Part shown: positions 13,494 to 23,790 of the stretch, one piece after another
Numbering within the stretch: position 1 is the first letter of the stretch
How the letters are laid out: every line of letters starts with the position of its first letter
Assembly: GCF_900101445.1 (NCBI RefSeq)
Contig: NZ_FNKE01000001.1
Span: 186,001-250,000, forward strand
Reading direction: 5' to 3'
DNA length: 64,000 bases
Origin: Streptococcus equinus
GTDB lineage: Bacteria > Bacillota > Bacilli > Lactobacillales > Streptococcaceae
The notes under the pieces: generated by a model
The model's input: the letters and a program-made list of their open reading frames with translations, nothing else
Database searches by the model: none
Told to the model about the DNA's origin: nothing
Position numbers and translations under genes: made by a program

Positions 13494-14537
13494 ATGGATT
13501 TACAAGCGCAGTTAGAAGAATTAAAATCATCTACGCAAGCTAAATTGGCTGAAATGCGTGGAAACAATGCAAAAGAACTTCAAGAATTACGTGTGCAAGT
13601 TCTTGGTAAAAAAGGATCATTGACAGAATTATTGAAAGGTTTGAAAGATCTTTCTAAAGAAATGCGTCCAGTTGTCGGAAAACAAGTTAACGAAGTGCGT
13701 GACGTTTTGACAAAAGCTTTTGAAGAACAAGCTAAAATTGTTGAAGCTGCTAAAATCAAAGCACAATTGGAATCAGAAAGCTTGGATGTGACTCTTCCAG
13801 GACGTCAAGTTAACCTTGGTAACCGTCACGTTTTAACACAAACAAGTGAAGAAATTGAAGATATTTTCCTTGGTATGGGATTCCAAGTTGTTGATGGTTA
13901 TGAAGTTGAATCAGATTACTACAACTTTGAACGCATGAACTTGCCAAAAGATCACCCAGCTCGTGACATGCAAGATACTTTCTACATCACTGAAGAAATC
14001 TTGCTTCGTACTCACACAAGTCCAGTTCAAGCTCGTACACTTGATAAACACGACTTTTCTAAAGGTCCATTGAAAATGATCTCACCAGGACGTGTGTTCC
14101 GTCGTGATACAGATGATGCAACACACAGTCACCAATTCCACCAAATCGAAGGTCTTGTTGTTGGTGAAAACATTTCTATGGGTGACCTTAAAGGAACTCT
14201 TGAAATGATTATCAAGAAAATGTTTGGTGAAGATCGTAAAATCCGTCTTCGTCCTTCATACTTCCCATTCACTGAACCATCAGTAGAAGTTGACGTATCA
14301 TGCTTCAAATGTGGTGGTAAAGGTTGTAACGTATGTAAGAAAACTGGTTGGATTGAAATCCTTGGTGCTGGTATGGTACACCCTCGTGTTCTTGAAATGT
14401 CTGGCGTTGACTCAGAAAAATATTCTGGATTTGCTTTTGGTCTTGGTCAAGAACGTATTGCGATGCTTCGTTACGGTATCAATGATATCCGTGGCTTCTA
14501 TCAAGGCGATGTCCGTTTCTCAGATCAATTTAAATAA
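13494..14537 (+). CDS. pheS: Phenylalanine-tRNA ligase alpha subunit
   Basis: Class II synthetase catalytic subunit, 347 aa, which with PheT charges tRNA-Phe as an alpha2beta2 tetramer. It has an N-terminal coiled coil (residues 1-80), then motif 2 ([19 protein letters not shown]) and motif 3 ([17 protein letters not shown]). The start is ATG 13494 after AAGGAAGG. A longer in-frame reading from 13404 would begin inside the T-box and is rejected. Expression is controlled by the upstream T-box. Confidence 0.97.
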   Translation: MDLQAQLEELKSSTQAKLAEMRGNNAKELQELRVQVLGKKGSLTELLKGLKDLSKEMRPVVGKQVNEVRDVLTKAFEEQAKIVEAAKIKAQLESESLDVTLPGRQVNLGNRHVLTQTSEEIEDIFLGMGFQVVDGYEVESDYYNFERMNLPKDHPARDMQDTFYITEEILLRTHTSPVQARTLDKHDFSKGPLKMISPGRVFRRDTDDATHSHQFHQIEGLVVGENISMGDLKGTLEMIIKKMFGEDRKIRLRPSYFPFTEPSVEVDVSCFKCGGKGCNVCKKTGWIEILGAGMVHPRVLEMSGVDSEKYSGFAFGLGQERIAMLRYGINDIRGFYQGDVRFSDQFK

Positions 14538-14569
14538 TTAATTAGTAAGAAAAAGAATTGGAGGTCATC

Positions 14570-15094
14570 ATGGCAGAAATCAAAGTTGAAAAAGTGACCT
14601 TGGATAAGTTAGATGTGCTACAAAAGCTTAGTATCGATACTTTCCGTGAAACCTTTGGTTTTGATAATACCGAGGAGGAACTTCAACAATTTTTCGATGA
14701 GAATTATACTTTAGCGCAACTTAAAAAAGACGTGACAGATAAAGAATCTGATGTTCGCTTTGTCAAAGTTGATGGGCGTGAGGTTGGCTTTATGAAAGTG
14801 AACTGGGGCGCAGCACAGACAGAGCATGAACTAAAAAATGCTTTTGAAATCCAACGTATTTACATTCTTAGTGAATGTCAGGGACTAGGCTTAGGTAAGA
14901 AATTATTTGAGCTGGCGCTTGATATGGCTAAGGCAGGCGGATTTGATTGGGCTTGGTTAGGTGTCTGGGAAGGCAATGTCAAAGCTCAAGGTTTCTACCG
15001 CAAATATGGATTTGAAAAATTTTCAGAGCACTCATTTAAAGTTGGCGATAAAGTAGACACAGATTGGCTTATGCGAAAAGCCTTAAAAGAATAA
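14570..15094 (+). CDS. GNAT family N-acetyltransferase
   Basis: Acetyltransferase of 174 aa with GNAT motif A (QRIYILSECQGLGLGKKLFE), where CQGLGLG binds acetyl-CoA, and motif B (WLGVWEGNVKAQGFYRKYGF). I start it at ATG 14570, which has GGAGG at 14560-14564; the in-frame TTG at 14558 has no such site. It lies between pheS and pheT on the same strand, so it should be co-transcribed under the same T-box. The substrate is unknown; small metabolites, antibiotics or protein N-termini are all possible. Confidence 0.88.
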   Translation: MAEIKVEKVTLDKLDVLQKLSIDTFRETFGFDNTEEELQQFFDENYTLAQLKKDVTDKESDVRFVKVDGREVGFMKVNWGAAQTEHELKNAFEIQRIYILSECQGLGLGKKLFELALDMAKAGGFDWAWLGVWEGNVKAQGFYRKYGFEKFSEHSFKVGDKVDTDWLMRKALKE

Positions 15095-15163
15095 GAGTAG
15101 AAAGGGATAAAGAAGCTTACCTGTCAAACGTATTTTGACTGCGAAAAGCTTTTAACACATATT

Positions 15164-17569
15164 ATGTTAGTAAGTTATAAATGGTTAAAAGAGCTTGTTG
15201 ATGTTGATGTAACAACACATGAGCTTTCTGAAAAAATGTCAACAACAGGGATTGAGGTTGAAGGAGTTTCATCACCATCTGAAGGATTGACAAAATTGGT
15301 TGTTGGTCACGTTGTATCTTGTGAAGATGTTCCTGAAACACACTTGCACCTTTGCCAAGTAGATACTGGTGATGATGAATTGCGCCAAATCGTTTGTGGT
15401 GCTCCAAATGTTACTGCAGGTATCAAAGTTATCGTAGCTGTACCAGGTGCACGTATTGCTGACAACTACAAAATCAAAAAAGGTAAAATCCGTGGTATGG
15501 AATCACTTGGTATGATTTGCTCACTCCAAGAACTTGGTTTGCCAGAATCAATCATTCCAAAAGAATTCTCAGACGGTATTCAAATCTTGCCAGAAGATGC
15601 TAAACCAGGTGACAGCATTTTCCCATACCTTGATTTGGATGATGAAATCGTTGAATTGTCAATCACACCAAACCGTGCAGATGCTCTTTCTATGCGTGGT
15701 GTTGCTCACGAAGTAGCTGCTATCTACGGAAAAGAAGTTCACTTCCCAGAAAAAGAACTTAAAGAAGTTTCTAAAGCTGCAAAAGACGTTATCGATGTTG
15801 CTATCGAGTCTGACAAAGTCTTGACTTACAAAGCACGTGTCGTTGAAAACGTGACTGTGAAACCAAGTCCACAATGGTTGCAAAACCTTTTGATGAACGC
15901 TGGTATTCGTCCAATCAATAATGTTGTCGACGTGACAAACTACGTGCTATTGTACTTCGGTCAACCAATGCATGCTTTTGATTTGAATAAATTTGAAGAC
16001 AATAAAATCGTTGCTCGCAATGCGCGTGCTGGTGAAAAATTGGTCACTCTTGATGGCGAAGAACGTGAATTGACAGAAGAAGACCTTGTCATCACAGTTG
16101 CTGACAAACCAGTTGCTCTTGCTGGTGTGATGGGTGGTCAAGCAACTGAAATCGATAACGCTTCTAAAAACGTTGTTCTTGAAGCTGCTGTCTTTGATGG
16201 TACAGCCATCCGCCGTACTGGATCTCGTTTGAACCTTCGTTCTGAAAGTTCAGCTCGCTTTGAAAAAGGTATCAACTACGCTACTGTTGACGAAGCTCTT
16301 GATTTTGCAGCAGCAATGCTTACAGAATTAGCTGAAGGTGAAGTTCTTTCTGGTTGTGTTGAAGCTGGTTCTGTACCAACTGAAGACGTTGAAGTATCAA
16401 CAACACTTGATTATGTAAACGTTCGTTTGGGAACAGAATTGACTTTTGCTGATATCGAAGATGTCTTTGCAAAACTTGGTTTTGGTTTGTCAGGAAATGC
16501 TGATAAATTCACAGTTTCAGTACCACGTCGTCGTTGGGATATTGCTATCCAAGCTGACTTGGTTGAAGAAATTGCTCGTATTTACGGTTACGAAAACCTT
16601 CCAACAACACTTCCACAAGCTGCAGGTACTGCAGGTGAATTAACAGCGACACAAAAACTACGTCGTAAAATGCGTTCAATTGCTGAAGGTGCTGGATTGA
16701 CTGAAATCGTCTCATATGCTTTGACAACACCTGAAAAAGCAACTGAATTCACATTGCAACCAAGCAACTTGACTGAATTGATGTGGCCAATGTCAGTAGA
16801 ACGTTCAGTTCTTCGTCAAAACGTTGTTTCTGGTATGCTTGATACCATTGCTTACAACGTTGCTCGTAAAAACAGTAACTTGGCTATTTACGAAATTGGT
16901 AAAGTCTTTGAACAAAAAGGTAATCCAAAAGAAGAATTACCAAACGAAATCAGCACATTTGCCTTTGCTATCTCTGGTTTGGTTGCTGAAAAAGACTTCC
17001 AAACAAAAGCAACTCCAGTTGATTTCTTCTATGCAAAAGGTATCGTTGAAGCTATCTTTAACAAACTTGATTTGACAGTTGAATATGTTGCTGAAAAAGG
17101 TCTTGAAAGCATGCACCCAGGTCGTACAGCAAGCATCTACTTGGATGGTCAATTGGTTGGTTTTGTTGGTCAAATTCACCCACAAACAGCTAAAAACTAC
17201 AACGTTCCAGAAACTTATGTAGCTGAATTGAACTTGGATATCATTGAAGCTGCTCTTCAAGCTGATAAAGCATTTGTTGAAATCACTAAATTCCCAGCAG
17301 TTTCTCGTGATATTGCTTTGCTATTGCCAGCAACTACTACTCACAAAGAAATCGTTGCTGCTATTGAATCAGCTAAAGTGAAACGTTTGACTGATATCAA
17401 ACTCTTTGACGTGTATGCTGGTGCAAACATCGCTGAAGGTATGAAATCAATGGCTTACAGCCTTACATTCCAAAATCCAAACGATAACTTGACTGATGAA
17501 GAAGTTACTAAATACATGGATAAAATCACTAAAGTCCTTGTTGAACAACTCGGAGCAGAAGTTCGTTAA
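15164..17569 (+). CDS. pheT: Phenylalanine-tRNA ligase beta subunit
   Basis: Protein of 801 aa. Domains in order are an N-terminal tRNA-binding EMAP-like domain (residues 40-150), the B3/B4 editing domain that clears mischarged Tyr-tRNA (about 200-390), B5 (about 400-475), the synthetase-like core, and a C-terminal ferredoxin-fold anticodon-binding domain ([22 protein letters not shown] onward). The last 29 bp of the gene plus its terminator are repeated at 20373-20471, beyond the McrBC genes. The copy here is complete and ends in EQLGAEVR. Confidence 0.97.
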   Translation: MLVSYKWLKELVDVDVTTHELSEKMSTTGIEVEGVSSPSEGLTKLVVGHVVSCEDVPETHLHLCQVDTGDDELRQIVCGAPNVTAGIKVIVAVPGARIADNYKIKKGKIRGMESLGMICSLQELGLPESIIPKEFSDGIQILPEDAKPGDSIFPYLDLDDEIVELSITPNRADALSMRGVAHEVAAIYGKEVHFPEKELKEVSKAAKDVIDVAIESDKVLTYKARVVENVTVKPSPQWLQNLLMNAGIRPINNVVDVTNYVLLYFGQPMHAFDLNKFEDNKIVARNARAGEKLVTLDGEERELTEEDLVITVADKPVALAGVMGGQATEIDNASKNVVLEAAVFDGTAIRRTGSRLNLRSESSARFEKGINYATVDEALDFAAAMLTELAEGEVLSGCVEAGSVPTEDVEVSTTLDYVNVRLGTELTFADIEDVFAKLGFGLSGNADKFTVSVPRRRWDIAIQADLVEEIARIYGYENLPTTLPQAAGTAGELTATQKLRRKMRSIAEGAGLTEIVSYALTTPEKATEFTLQPSNLTELMWPMSVERSVLRQNVVSGMLDTIAYNVARKNSNLAIYEIGKVFEQKGNPKEELPNEISTFAFAISGLVAEKDFQTKATPVDFFYAKGIVEAIFNKLDLTVEYVAEKGLESMHPGRTASIYLDGQLVGFVGQIHPQTAKNYNVPETYVAELNLDIIEAALQADKAFVEITKFPAVSRDIALLLPATTTHKEIVAAIESAKVKRLTDIKLFDVYAGANIAEGMKSMAYSLTFQNPNDNLTDEEVTKYMDKITKVLVEQLGAEVR

Positions 17570-17639
17570 TCATTTGATACAATATTAGGCTATTTGGGTT
17601 AATATAGATAAACCACCGCTACGAAAGTAGTGGTGGTTT
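17541..17639 (+). repeat. Left 99-bp direct repeat (pheT 3' end and terminator)
   Basis: Identical base for base to 20373-20471, offset 2832 bp. It spans the last codons of pheT, its stop and the whole terminator stem. Identity breaks at 17540/20372 (G versus C) and at 17640/20472 (T versus C), then TTG matches once more. The pair brackets the McrBC genes like duplicated attachment sites. Confidence 0.97.
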
Positions 17640-17642
17640 TTT
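17611..17642 (+). terminator. Terminator of pheT
   Basis: AACCACCGCT (17611-17620), 8-nt loop, AGTGGTGGTT (17629-17638), 10 bp with one G-U pair, then T residues. It lies inside the direct repeat. Confidence 0.9.
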
Positions 17643-17654
17643 GATGTATAGGTG

Positions 17655-17660
17655 TATAAT
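17655..17660 (+). promoter_or_regulatory. Possible mcrB promoter -10
   Basis: TATAAT preceded by TG. No good -35 is seen; any -35 would fall in the pheT terminator repeat, so strength is doubtful. Confidence 0.4.
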
Positions 17661-17703
17661 AATGATGTTATTAATTTTAAAGTGAATTCGAGGAATGTTG
17701 TAC

Positions 17704-19116
17704 ATGAATAGTGTTTTTTTAGTTGGTGCTAATTTTGGTAAGGATGTATCAAAAGATTTTATAAAAAAAGGAAAGTGGGAACTGGGGTGGAAAGGAAATG
17801 AAAATCATAAGCAATATAGATCAATGCTAAGAATTTTTAATCAGGTGAAAATTGGAGATGATTTGGTAATTAAATCTACTTACACTAAAAAGAAGAATTT
17901 ACCTTTTAATAATCAGGGAAGATTTGTTTCTGTCATGAAGATTAAGGCAGTCGGAAAAGTTACTAAACTCGTTGGAGATGGTCATACTATACTTGTTGAC
18001 TGGGATAAAAGTTTTAAAGAACGAGAGTGGTTCTTTTATACACGTAGGCCTACTATGTGGAAGTTCCCTAATATTGAAAACGATGAAAAAGCTCAAAAAC
18101 TTTATAATTTTATTTTTAAAGATGAGGAACAAGAATTTAGTTACTTTATGAATTTTGATGATAATATAAATCAAGAAGTGGATGAAGTATCAGAAGATGA
18201 TATTTATGTAGACAGTTTAAAATCCTCACACAATATCATCCTTCACGGTGCACCTGGGACGGGTAAGACATATTTAGCTAAGCAAATTGCTGCTGATATG
18301 ATTGGTTGTTCTATTGGTGAATTAAATGATTCAGAACAGTTTGATTTTGTTCAGTTTCATCCTAATTATGATTATAGTGATTTTGTTGAGGGACTACGCC
18401 CTGTTAACCATAATGGAACAATTGGTTTTGAACGTCGAAATGGTATTTTTATGAATTTTTGTGAAAAGGCTAAAATTAGCTCACTAGATTATAAAGGGCC
18501 TCAGAAAAGTAGCGATATAAAACCATATGTTTTTATAATTGATGAAATTAATCGCGGTGATATATCTAAAATTTTCGGAGAATTATTTTTCTCAATTGAT
18601 CCTAGTTATCGAGGAATTAGAGGAGCGGTGACTACTCAATTTTCAAATCTTTATGATGGGACAGATGGTAAAAATCTAGGTGATAAATTTTATATTCCTG
18701 AAAATGTTTATATCATTGGTACTATGAACGATATTGACCGTTCCGTGGATTCTTTTGATTTTGCTATGCGTCGTCGTTTTAGATTTATTGAAATAAAGGC
18801 TAAGCAACGATTATCAATGTTAGAGGAACTTGATGAAGAAAAACGTGAAGAAGCAGAATTTAGATTATTAAATCTTAATAGAAGTATTTCAGCTACTGAA
18901 GGTTTAAGTGAAAGTTATCATGTTGGGCCAAGTTATTTTTTGAAGTTAAAAGATTTAGACTACAATTATGATGCTTTATGGAGTGACTATATTAAACCGC
19001 TTTTGATTGAATATTTACGCGGTAGCTATGATTTTCAAGAAATTCTAGGCAATCTGGATGACGCTTATAATACAATTGATGATACAGGTGATGCAGATGA
19101 AAGTGACGGACAATAA
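17704..19116 (+). CDS. McrB-like AAA+ restriction NTPase
   Basis: Motor subunit of a two-gene McrBC-type modification-dependent restriction system. From ATG 17704 (GAGGA 9 nt upstream) it is 470 aa. Residues 1-150 form a separate domain unlike E. coli McrB, with features that recall EVE/PUA-like readers of modified bases. The AAA+ core follows: Walker A GAPGTGKT (182-189), Walker B VFIIDE (276-281), the McrB-family signature GTMNDIDRS (339-347), and arginines RRRF just after. The McrB family uses GTP. AT-rich codons differ from the flanking pheT and rexB, and the genes sit between direct repeats, which indicates transfer. Confidence 0.9.
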   Translation: MNSVFLVGANFGKDVSKDFIKKGKWELGWKGNENHKQYRSMLRIFNQVKIGDDLVIKSTYTKKKNLPFNNQGRFVSVMKIKAVGKVTKLVGDGHTILVDWDKSFKEREWFFYTRRPTMWKFPNIENDEKAQKLYNFIFKDEEQEFSYFMNFDDNINQEVDEVSEDDIYVDSLKSSHNIILHGAPGTGKTYLAKQIAADMIGCSIGELNDSEQFDFVQFHPNYDYSDFVEGLRPVNHNGTIGFERRNGIFMNFCEKAKISSLDYKGPQKSSDIKPYVFIIDEINRGDISKIFGELFFSIDPSYRGIRGAVTTQFSNLYDGTDGKNLGDKFYIPENVYIIGTMNDIDRSVDSFDFAMRRRFRFIEIKAKQRLSMLEELDEEKREEAEFRLLNLNRSISATEGLSESYHVGPSYFLKLKDLDYNYDALWSDYIKPLLIEYLRGSYDFQEILGNLDDAYNTIDDTGDADESDGQ

Positions 19117-20401
19117 TTGGAACATCTCCAAAGTTGAATTTTGTGAAGAGTATCCTCAGCTTTCAAGCAAATTATTAGATAAGACATTGGGCTATCTAAT
19201 ACAAAAAGAAAATTTGATAGTTTTCCCTGATACATTAGCAACTTCAGAGGGGTTATTCGAAGATAGTAAAGTTATTGAAAGTATGAACGATAAAGTTAAA
19301 ACGAATAATATAGTCGGTTTTATTGGCTTAGAGGACGAGTATTTAACCATTCAATCTCGTTTTTCTAAAGAAGATGACTTCTTTCTCCACTACATGTTAC
19401 AAAAAGTTTTGTCGATTAATGTTATTAACTTACCTGTTAATATTTCATTTGAAGAACAGTTATATAATTTTATAATTTATTTATTTCCAAGATATTTAAA
19501 ATTAGCTTTTAAAAAAGGTGTCTATAAAGAGTATGAACGATTTGAGTATAACGATAATCGAGTTAGAGGAAATGTTAATATTGTAAGACATTTGAAGCAT
19601 AACATCCCTTTTACAGGTAACATTGCTTATTCAACTAGGGAATTGACTGCACAAAATAATGTTATGCTTTTAATAAGACTTACGATTGAACATTTGAAAA
19701 GTTCTAAAATAGGGCAAAAAGTATTAAAGTCAGATGCAGAAGTAGCAGGAGTTATTAATGAAATTAAGCGACTGACGCCTGAATATAACCTTAAACAAAG
19801 AAAGAAAATTATTGAATACAATCAATCCAATCCTGTGAGACATGCTTATTTTCAAGATTACCATAAATTACAACAGTTATGTCTGATGATTTTAAATAAA
19901 AGAAAACATACTGTTGGGAACAAGAAAAGTAAGGTATTTGGAATATTAATTGACATAGCTTGGCTTTGGGAAGAGTATCTTAATACATTATTAAAAGATT
20001 GGTTCATTCACCCTGAAAATCGCAAAAGAAGTCATAAAGTGTTCATGTTTATTAATCAAAAGCATCCTCTGTATCCTGATTTTATCGGTAAAGAGAACAA
20101 TGTGGTACTTGACGCTAAGTATAAAAAACTTGAAGAATCTAGAAAAGGAATAAATAGAGAAGATTTGTATCAGATTATTACTTATTTACATATTCTAAAG
20201 TCTCAGAAGGCTGGTATTCTATATCCAAGTACAAATGATACAACATATGAAATTCAAGGAGTGTTAGATGGATTTGGTGGTGAGATTTTTAAACAATCAT
20301 TATTAATACCACAAAACAGTCGAACTTATTCTCAATTTGTAGAGCAAATGAAAGATTCAGAAATTATTTTCCTTGAACAACTCGGAGCAGAAGTTCGTTA
20401 A
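19097..20401 (+). CDS. McrC-like restriction nuclease subunit
   Basis: Partner nuclease of the McrB-like protein, about 434 aa. The central region is McrC-like (FPRYLKLAFKKGVYKEY...NDNRVRGNVNIVRHL), and a C-terminal PD-(D/E)xK nuclease site reads YPDFIG (D328) and LDAKYK (D339, K341). I choose ATG 19097 because AGGTG lies 6 nt upstream. It overlaps the mcrB end by 20 nt in another frame, so the two are coupled. The last eight residues (EQLGAEVR) and stop codon lie in the direct repeat and equal the PheT C-terminus, so this end is a fusion product. The nuclease motif is upstream of the junction and intact. Confidence 0.88.
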   Translation: MKVTDNNWNISKVEFCEEYPQLSSKLLDKTLGYLIQKENLIVFPDTLATSEGLFEDSKVIESMNDKVKTNNIVGFIGLEDEYLTIQSRFSKEDDFFLHYMLQKVLSINVINLPVNISFEEQLYNFIIYLFPRYLKLAFKKGVYKEYERFEYNDNRVRGNVNIVRHLKHNIPFTGNIAYSTRELTAQNNVMLLIRLTIEHLKSSKIGQKVLKSDAEVAGVINEIKRLTPEYNLKQRKKIIEYNQSNPVRHAYFQDYHKLQQLCLMILNKRKHTVGNKKSKVFGILIDIAWLWEEYLNTLLKDWFIHPENRKRSHKVFMFINQKHPLYPDFIGKENNVVLDAKYKKLEESRKGINREDLYQIITYLHILKSQKAGILYPSTNDTTYEIQGVLDGFGGEIFKQSLLIPQNSRTYSQFVEQMKDSEIIFLEQLGAEVR

Positions 20402-20471
20402 TCATTTGATACAATATTAGGCTATTTGGGTTAATATAGATAAACCACCGCTACGAAAGTAGTGGTGGTTT
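20373..20471 (+). repeat. Right 99-bp direct repeat (duplicated pheT 3' end)
   Basis: Perfect copy of 17541-17639. Here it supplies the last codons and stop of mcrC and the terminator behind it. The shared segment is in the same reading frame as in pheT. Confidence 0.97.
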
Positions 20472-20474
20472 CTT
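20443..20474 (+). terminator. Terminator after mcrC (copy of the pheT terminator)
   Basis: Same 10-bp stem as at 17611-17638, but the T tract is interrupted by a C (TTTCTTG), so it may be weaker. Confidence 0.85.
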
Positions 20475-20506
20475 GTTTATCAAAAATCCAAACCAACAGC
20501 AGAATT

Positions 20507-20515
20507 TGGTATAAT
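20507..20515 (+). promoter_or_regulatory. Possible rexB promoter (extended -10)
   Basis: TGGTATAAT is an extended -10 element. No clear -35 is seen. It gives a leader of about 25 nt before rexB. Confidence 0.55.
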
Positions 20516-20547
20516 AGGATTATCTAGTGACATGACGAAGGATTATT

Positions 20548-23500
20548 ATGAAATTATTATATACAGATATTCAGTTTGATATGACTGAAATTTTGGCAAG
20601 AAAAGCGATGGAAGAGGCTAAAGCTGGAAAGCGTGTTTTTTACATCGCTCCAAACTCTTTGTCTTTTGAAAAGGAAAGGTCGGTTCTGGAACTTTTGCCT
20701 GACCAAGCGTCTTTTGCCATTACCATTACACGTTTTGCTCAAATGGCGCGCTATTTTGTCTTAAATGAATCTCAGACCAAAGAAACGATTGATGACAATG
20801 GCTTAGCCATGATTTTTTATCGTGCGCTGTCTCATTTTTCTGATACGGATTTGAAAGTTTTCGGGCGTTTAAAGCAAGATACAAATTTCATCAAGCAATT
20901 GGTTGATTTGTATAAAGAATTAAAAACGGCTAACATGACTGTGCTTGATTTGACGGAATTGCATTCGGCTGAGAAGCAAGAAGATTTGGTGAAAATCTTT
21001 TTGGCAGTTAATGACATTTTGTTAGCTAACCAGTATGACAATCAGTCAAAAATTGCATTTTTTGCTAAGCAGGTAGCATCGGGGCATTTGGATGATGCGC
21101 TTGAAAATGTTGTTTTGGTTATCGATGGCTTTACTCGTTTTTCAGCAGAAGAGGAAGACCTAGTCAGCCTTTTAGAGGAAAAATGTGCTCAAGTGATTAT
21201 CGGAACTTACAGTAGTCAAAAGGCTTATAAGGCTACATTTTCAACGGGAAATGTCTATCAGGCAAGTTTGGATTTTTTGCGTTCTTTGGCAGTAAAATTT
21301 CAAACACAACCAGAGTATGTTGAGAGTTATCAAAAATCTCAAGAAGCATTTGCTAAGTTGTCAAAACTCTTTGAAGCTAAGCACGACTTTACAACATCAG
21401 ATATCACCTTAACGCAAGATGATAAGAAACATTATGCTATCTGGGATGTTATTAATCAAAAAGAAGAAGTGGAGCATGTGGCAAAGGCTATTCGTCATAA
21501 ACTTCACCAAGGCTATCGCTATAAGGATATTTTAGTGCTTTTAGGTGATGTGGATAGTTATTGTCTGCAGATCGGTAAAATTTTTGATAAATATGAAATT
21601 CCTTATTATTTTGGGAAAGCAGAGTCGATGAGTGACCATCCTTTGGTGCATTTTGTTGATTCCTTGGAGCGCGTGAAACGTTATCGTTTTCGTATGGAAG
21701 ACGTGGTTAATCTTTTGAAGACAGGACTTTATGGCTCATTTAAGCAAGATGATCTGGACTTTTTTGAGCAATATTTGATTTATGCGGACATCAAGGGACA
21801 AAGTAAATTTGCTAAGGAGTTCACGATTGCTTACAAGGGTGAAGAGCATTTAGCTTATGTCAATCGCATGCGCGAGCAAATCATGACGCCCTTGCTAGCT
21901 TTATTTAAGGCACAAAAGCAGCTTGGCTCAAGCCTGCTTGAAAAATTGATGACTTTCTTAGGTGCGATTTCTCTGCCTGAGAATTTAGAGCGTATGGTAG
22001 CCACTTTCTCAGAAAATGAACAAGAAAAGCACGAGCAAGTTTGGCGAACATTTACTGGCATTCTCGAGCAATTTCAAACGATTTTTGGGCAAGAAAAATT
22101 ATCTTTGGATGAATTTTTAGCTCTTTTAAGAAGTGGCATGTTGGCTGCCCAGTACCGTGTGGTGCCAGCAAGTGTTGATGTGGTTTCTGTAAAATCTTAT
22201 GATTTGGTTGAACCACACACCAATAAATTTGTCTTTGCACTTGGTATGACGCAGTCGCATTTCCCAAAAATTGCGCAAAATCGTAGCTTGATTTCAGATG
22301 AGGAACGTGCCAAGGTCAATGAAACGACAGCTGAAAATCAGCGTTTTGATGTGATTAGTCGTGAAAACATCAAGAAAAATCATTTTGCCGCCTTGTCACT
22401 ATTTAATTCAGCCACGGAAGAATTGGTGCTTAGTTTGCCACAAATTGCTAACGAGTCAGAAGATAAGGAATCTTCTTATCTTGCGGAATTAGCTAGCTTT
22501 GGTGTGCCTATTTTGGTTAAGGGACGAAATCGTTTGTCGACAGATGCTGAAGATATTGGAAATTACAAAGCGCTCTTGTCTCGTGTGATTGAGGTTAATC
22601 GCTTGGTTATTGAAGAAGATCGCGAGCTTAACAAAGAAGAGCAAACCTTCTGGTCAGTAGCTGTACGTTATCTTCGTAAAAAACTGTCTAACGAAGGTGT
22701 TGAATTGCCACTGATTAAGGATAATATGCAGACCAAGCCAGTTTCTGCTGAAGTGATTGAGACACGTTTTCCAAGTGATGAGCCGATTAATTTATCTTCT
22801 TCAGCGGTGACAACTTTCTATAACAACCAATACAAATATTTCTTACAGTATGTGCTTGGTTTGCAAGAGGTTGAAACTATTCACCCTGATGCTAGAAATC
22901 ACGGGACTTATCTGCACCGTGTCTTTGAATTGGTCATGAAAGATGCTTCTAACCAGCCGTTTGATAATAAATTAGACCGAGCCATTCAAACAACCAACGC
23001 CGAAGATGCTTTCAAATTTGTTTACGAAGAAGACGAGGAAAGCCGCTACTCATTGACAGTCTTAGAAGATATTGCTAGAAGCACGGCGACAATTTTACGT
23101 CAAGATACTCAGATCCAGGTGGAAAATGAAGAAGAACCTTTTGAGTTAATGCTTGCAAATAGCGTTCGTATTCGAGGCATTATTGACCGTGTGGACCGTT
23201 TGTCAGATGGTAGTCTTGGGGTGGTTGATTATAAATCAAGTCACAACACTTTTGACATTCAAAAATTTTACAACGGACTCAACCCACAGTTAGTGACTTA
23301 CATGCAAGCTCTTCGCGATAAAAAAATTAAAAGTGAGTCAGATAAGATTTTTGGAGCCATGTACCTTCACATGCAGGAGCCAAAAGTGGATTTGTCATCG
23401 GTAGCAACCACAGAGAAAATTCTAGAGAATTTGTCTAAAGAACTGCGCTACCGTGGCTTGTTCTTAGAAGATGAAAAAGGTTATTTATCAAATGGAAATT

Positions 23501-23790
23501 ACCATCTTAATGACTCTGTTTACACGCAAGAAGAGTTAGATATTTTACTTGCTTACAATCAAAAATTATTCCTTCAAGCAGCTGAGCAAATTAAACAAGG
23601 ACACTTTTTGATTAATCCTTACAGTGAAGATGGTAAGACGGTTAAGGGTGACCAATTAAAAGCCATCACACGCTTTGAAGCAGACCGTCACATGCCATAT
23701 GCACGTAAGTGGTTTAAATTACCAAGAAAAGATAGACGTCAAGGCTTTTTGAGCCTGATGCAAGAAGAGGAGGAAAAAGATGACCTTTAA
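20548..23790 (+). CDS. rexB: ATP-dependent exonuclease subunit RexB (AddB type)
   Basis: Protein of 1080 aa, second subunit of the RexAB helicase-nuclease that processes double-strand breaks for RecA-dependent repair, the streptococcal counterpart of RecBCD/AddAB. The C-terminal nuclease site is clear ([11 protein letters not shown]...GVVDYKSS, about residues 875-905). Near the N-terminus, where AddB proteins often carry a Walker A loop, I see none. Only two cysteines are visible, so the AddB iron-sulfur cluster ligands appear absent. Its end overlaps rexA by 11 nt. Confidence 0.94.
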   Translation: MKLLYTDIQFDMTEILARKAMEEAKAGKRVFYIAPNSLSFEKERSVLELLPDQASFAITITRFAQMARYFVLNESQTKETIDDNGLAMIFYRALSHFSDTDLKVFGRLKQDTNFIKQLVDLYKELKTANMTVLDLTELHSAEKQEDLVKIFLAVNDILLANQYDNQSKIAFFAKQVASGHLDDALENVVLVIDGFTRFSAEEEDLVSLLEEKCAQVIIGTYSSQKAYKATFSTGNVYQASLDFLRSLAVKFQTQPEYVESYQKSQEAFAKLSKLFEAKHDFTTSDITLTQDDKKHYAIWDVINQKEEVEHVAKAIRHKLHQGYRYKDILVLLGDVDSYCLQIGKIFDKYEIPYYFGKAESMSDHPLVHFVDSLERVKRYRFRMEDVVNLLKTGLYGSFKQDDLDFFEQYLIYADIKGQSKFAKEFTIAYKGEEHLAYVNRMREQIMTPLLALFKAQKQLGSSLLEKLMTFLGAISLPENLERMVATFSENEQEKHEQVWRTFTGILEQFQTIFGQEKLSLDEFLALLRSGMLAAQYRVVPASVDVVSVKSYDLVEPHTNKFVFALGMTQSHFPKIAQNRSLISDEERAKVNETTAENQRFDVISRENIKKNHFAALSLFNSATEELVLSLPQIANESEDKESSYLAELASFGVPILVKGRNRLSTDAEDIGNYKALLSRVIEVNRLVIEEDRELNKEEQTFWSVAVRYLRKKLSNEGVELPLIKDNMQTKPVSAEVIETRFPSDEPINLSSSAVTTFYNNQYKYFLQYVLGLQEVETIHPDARNHGTYLHRVFELVMKDASNQPFDNKLDRAIQTTNAEDAFKFVYEEDEESRYSLTVLEDIARSTATILRQDTQIQVENEEEPFELMLANSVRIRGIIDRVDRLSDGSLGVVDYKSSHNTFDIQKFYNGLNPQLVTYMQALRDKKIKSESDKIFGAMYLHMQEPKVDLSSVATTEKILENLSKELRYRGLFLEDEKGYLSNGNYHLNDSVYTQEELDILLAYNQKLFLQAAEQIKQGHFLINPYSEDGKTVKGDQLKAITRFEADRHMPYARKWFKLPRKDRRQGFLSLMQEEEEKDDL

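Noticed and set aside
19058..19096. Earlier in-frame ATG codons for the McrC-like gene
   Set aside because: They lie deep in mcrB and lack a ribosome binding site; ATG 19097 has AGGTG at 6 nt.
17541..20471. A prophage or insertion sequence at the McrBC locus
   Set aside because: There is no integrase, transposase or terminal inverted repeat; only the long direct repeats and two restriction genes are present.
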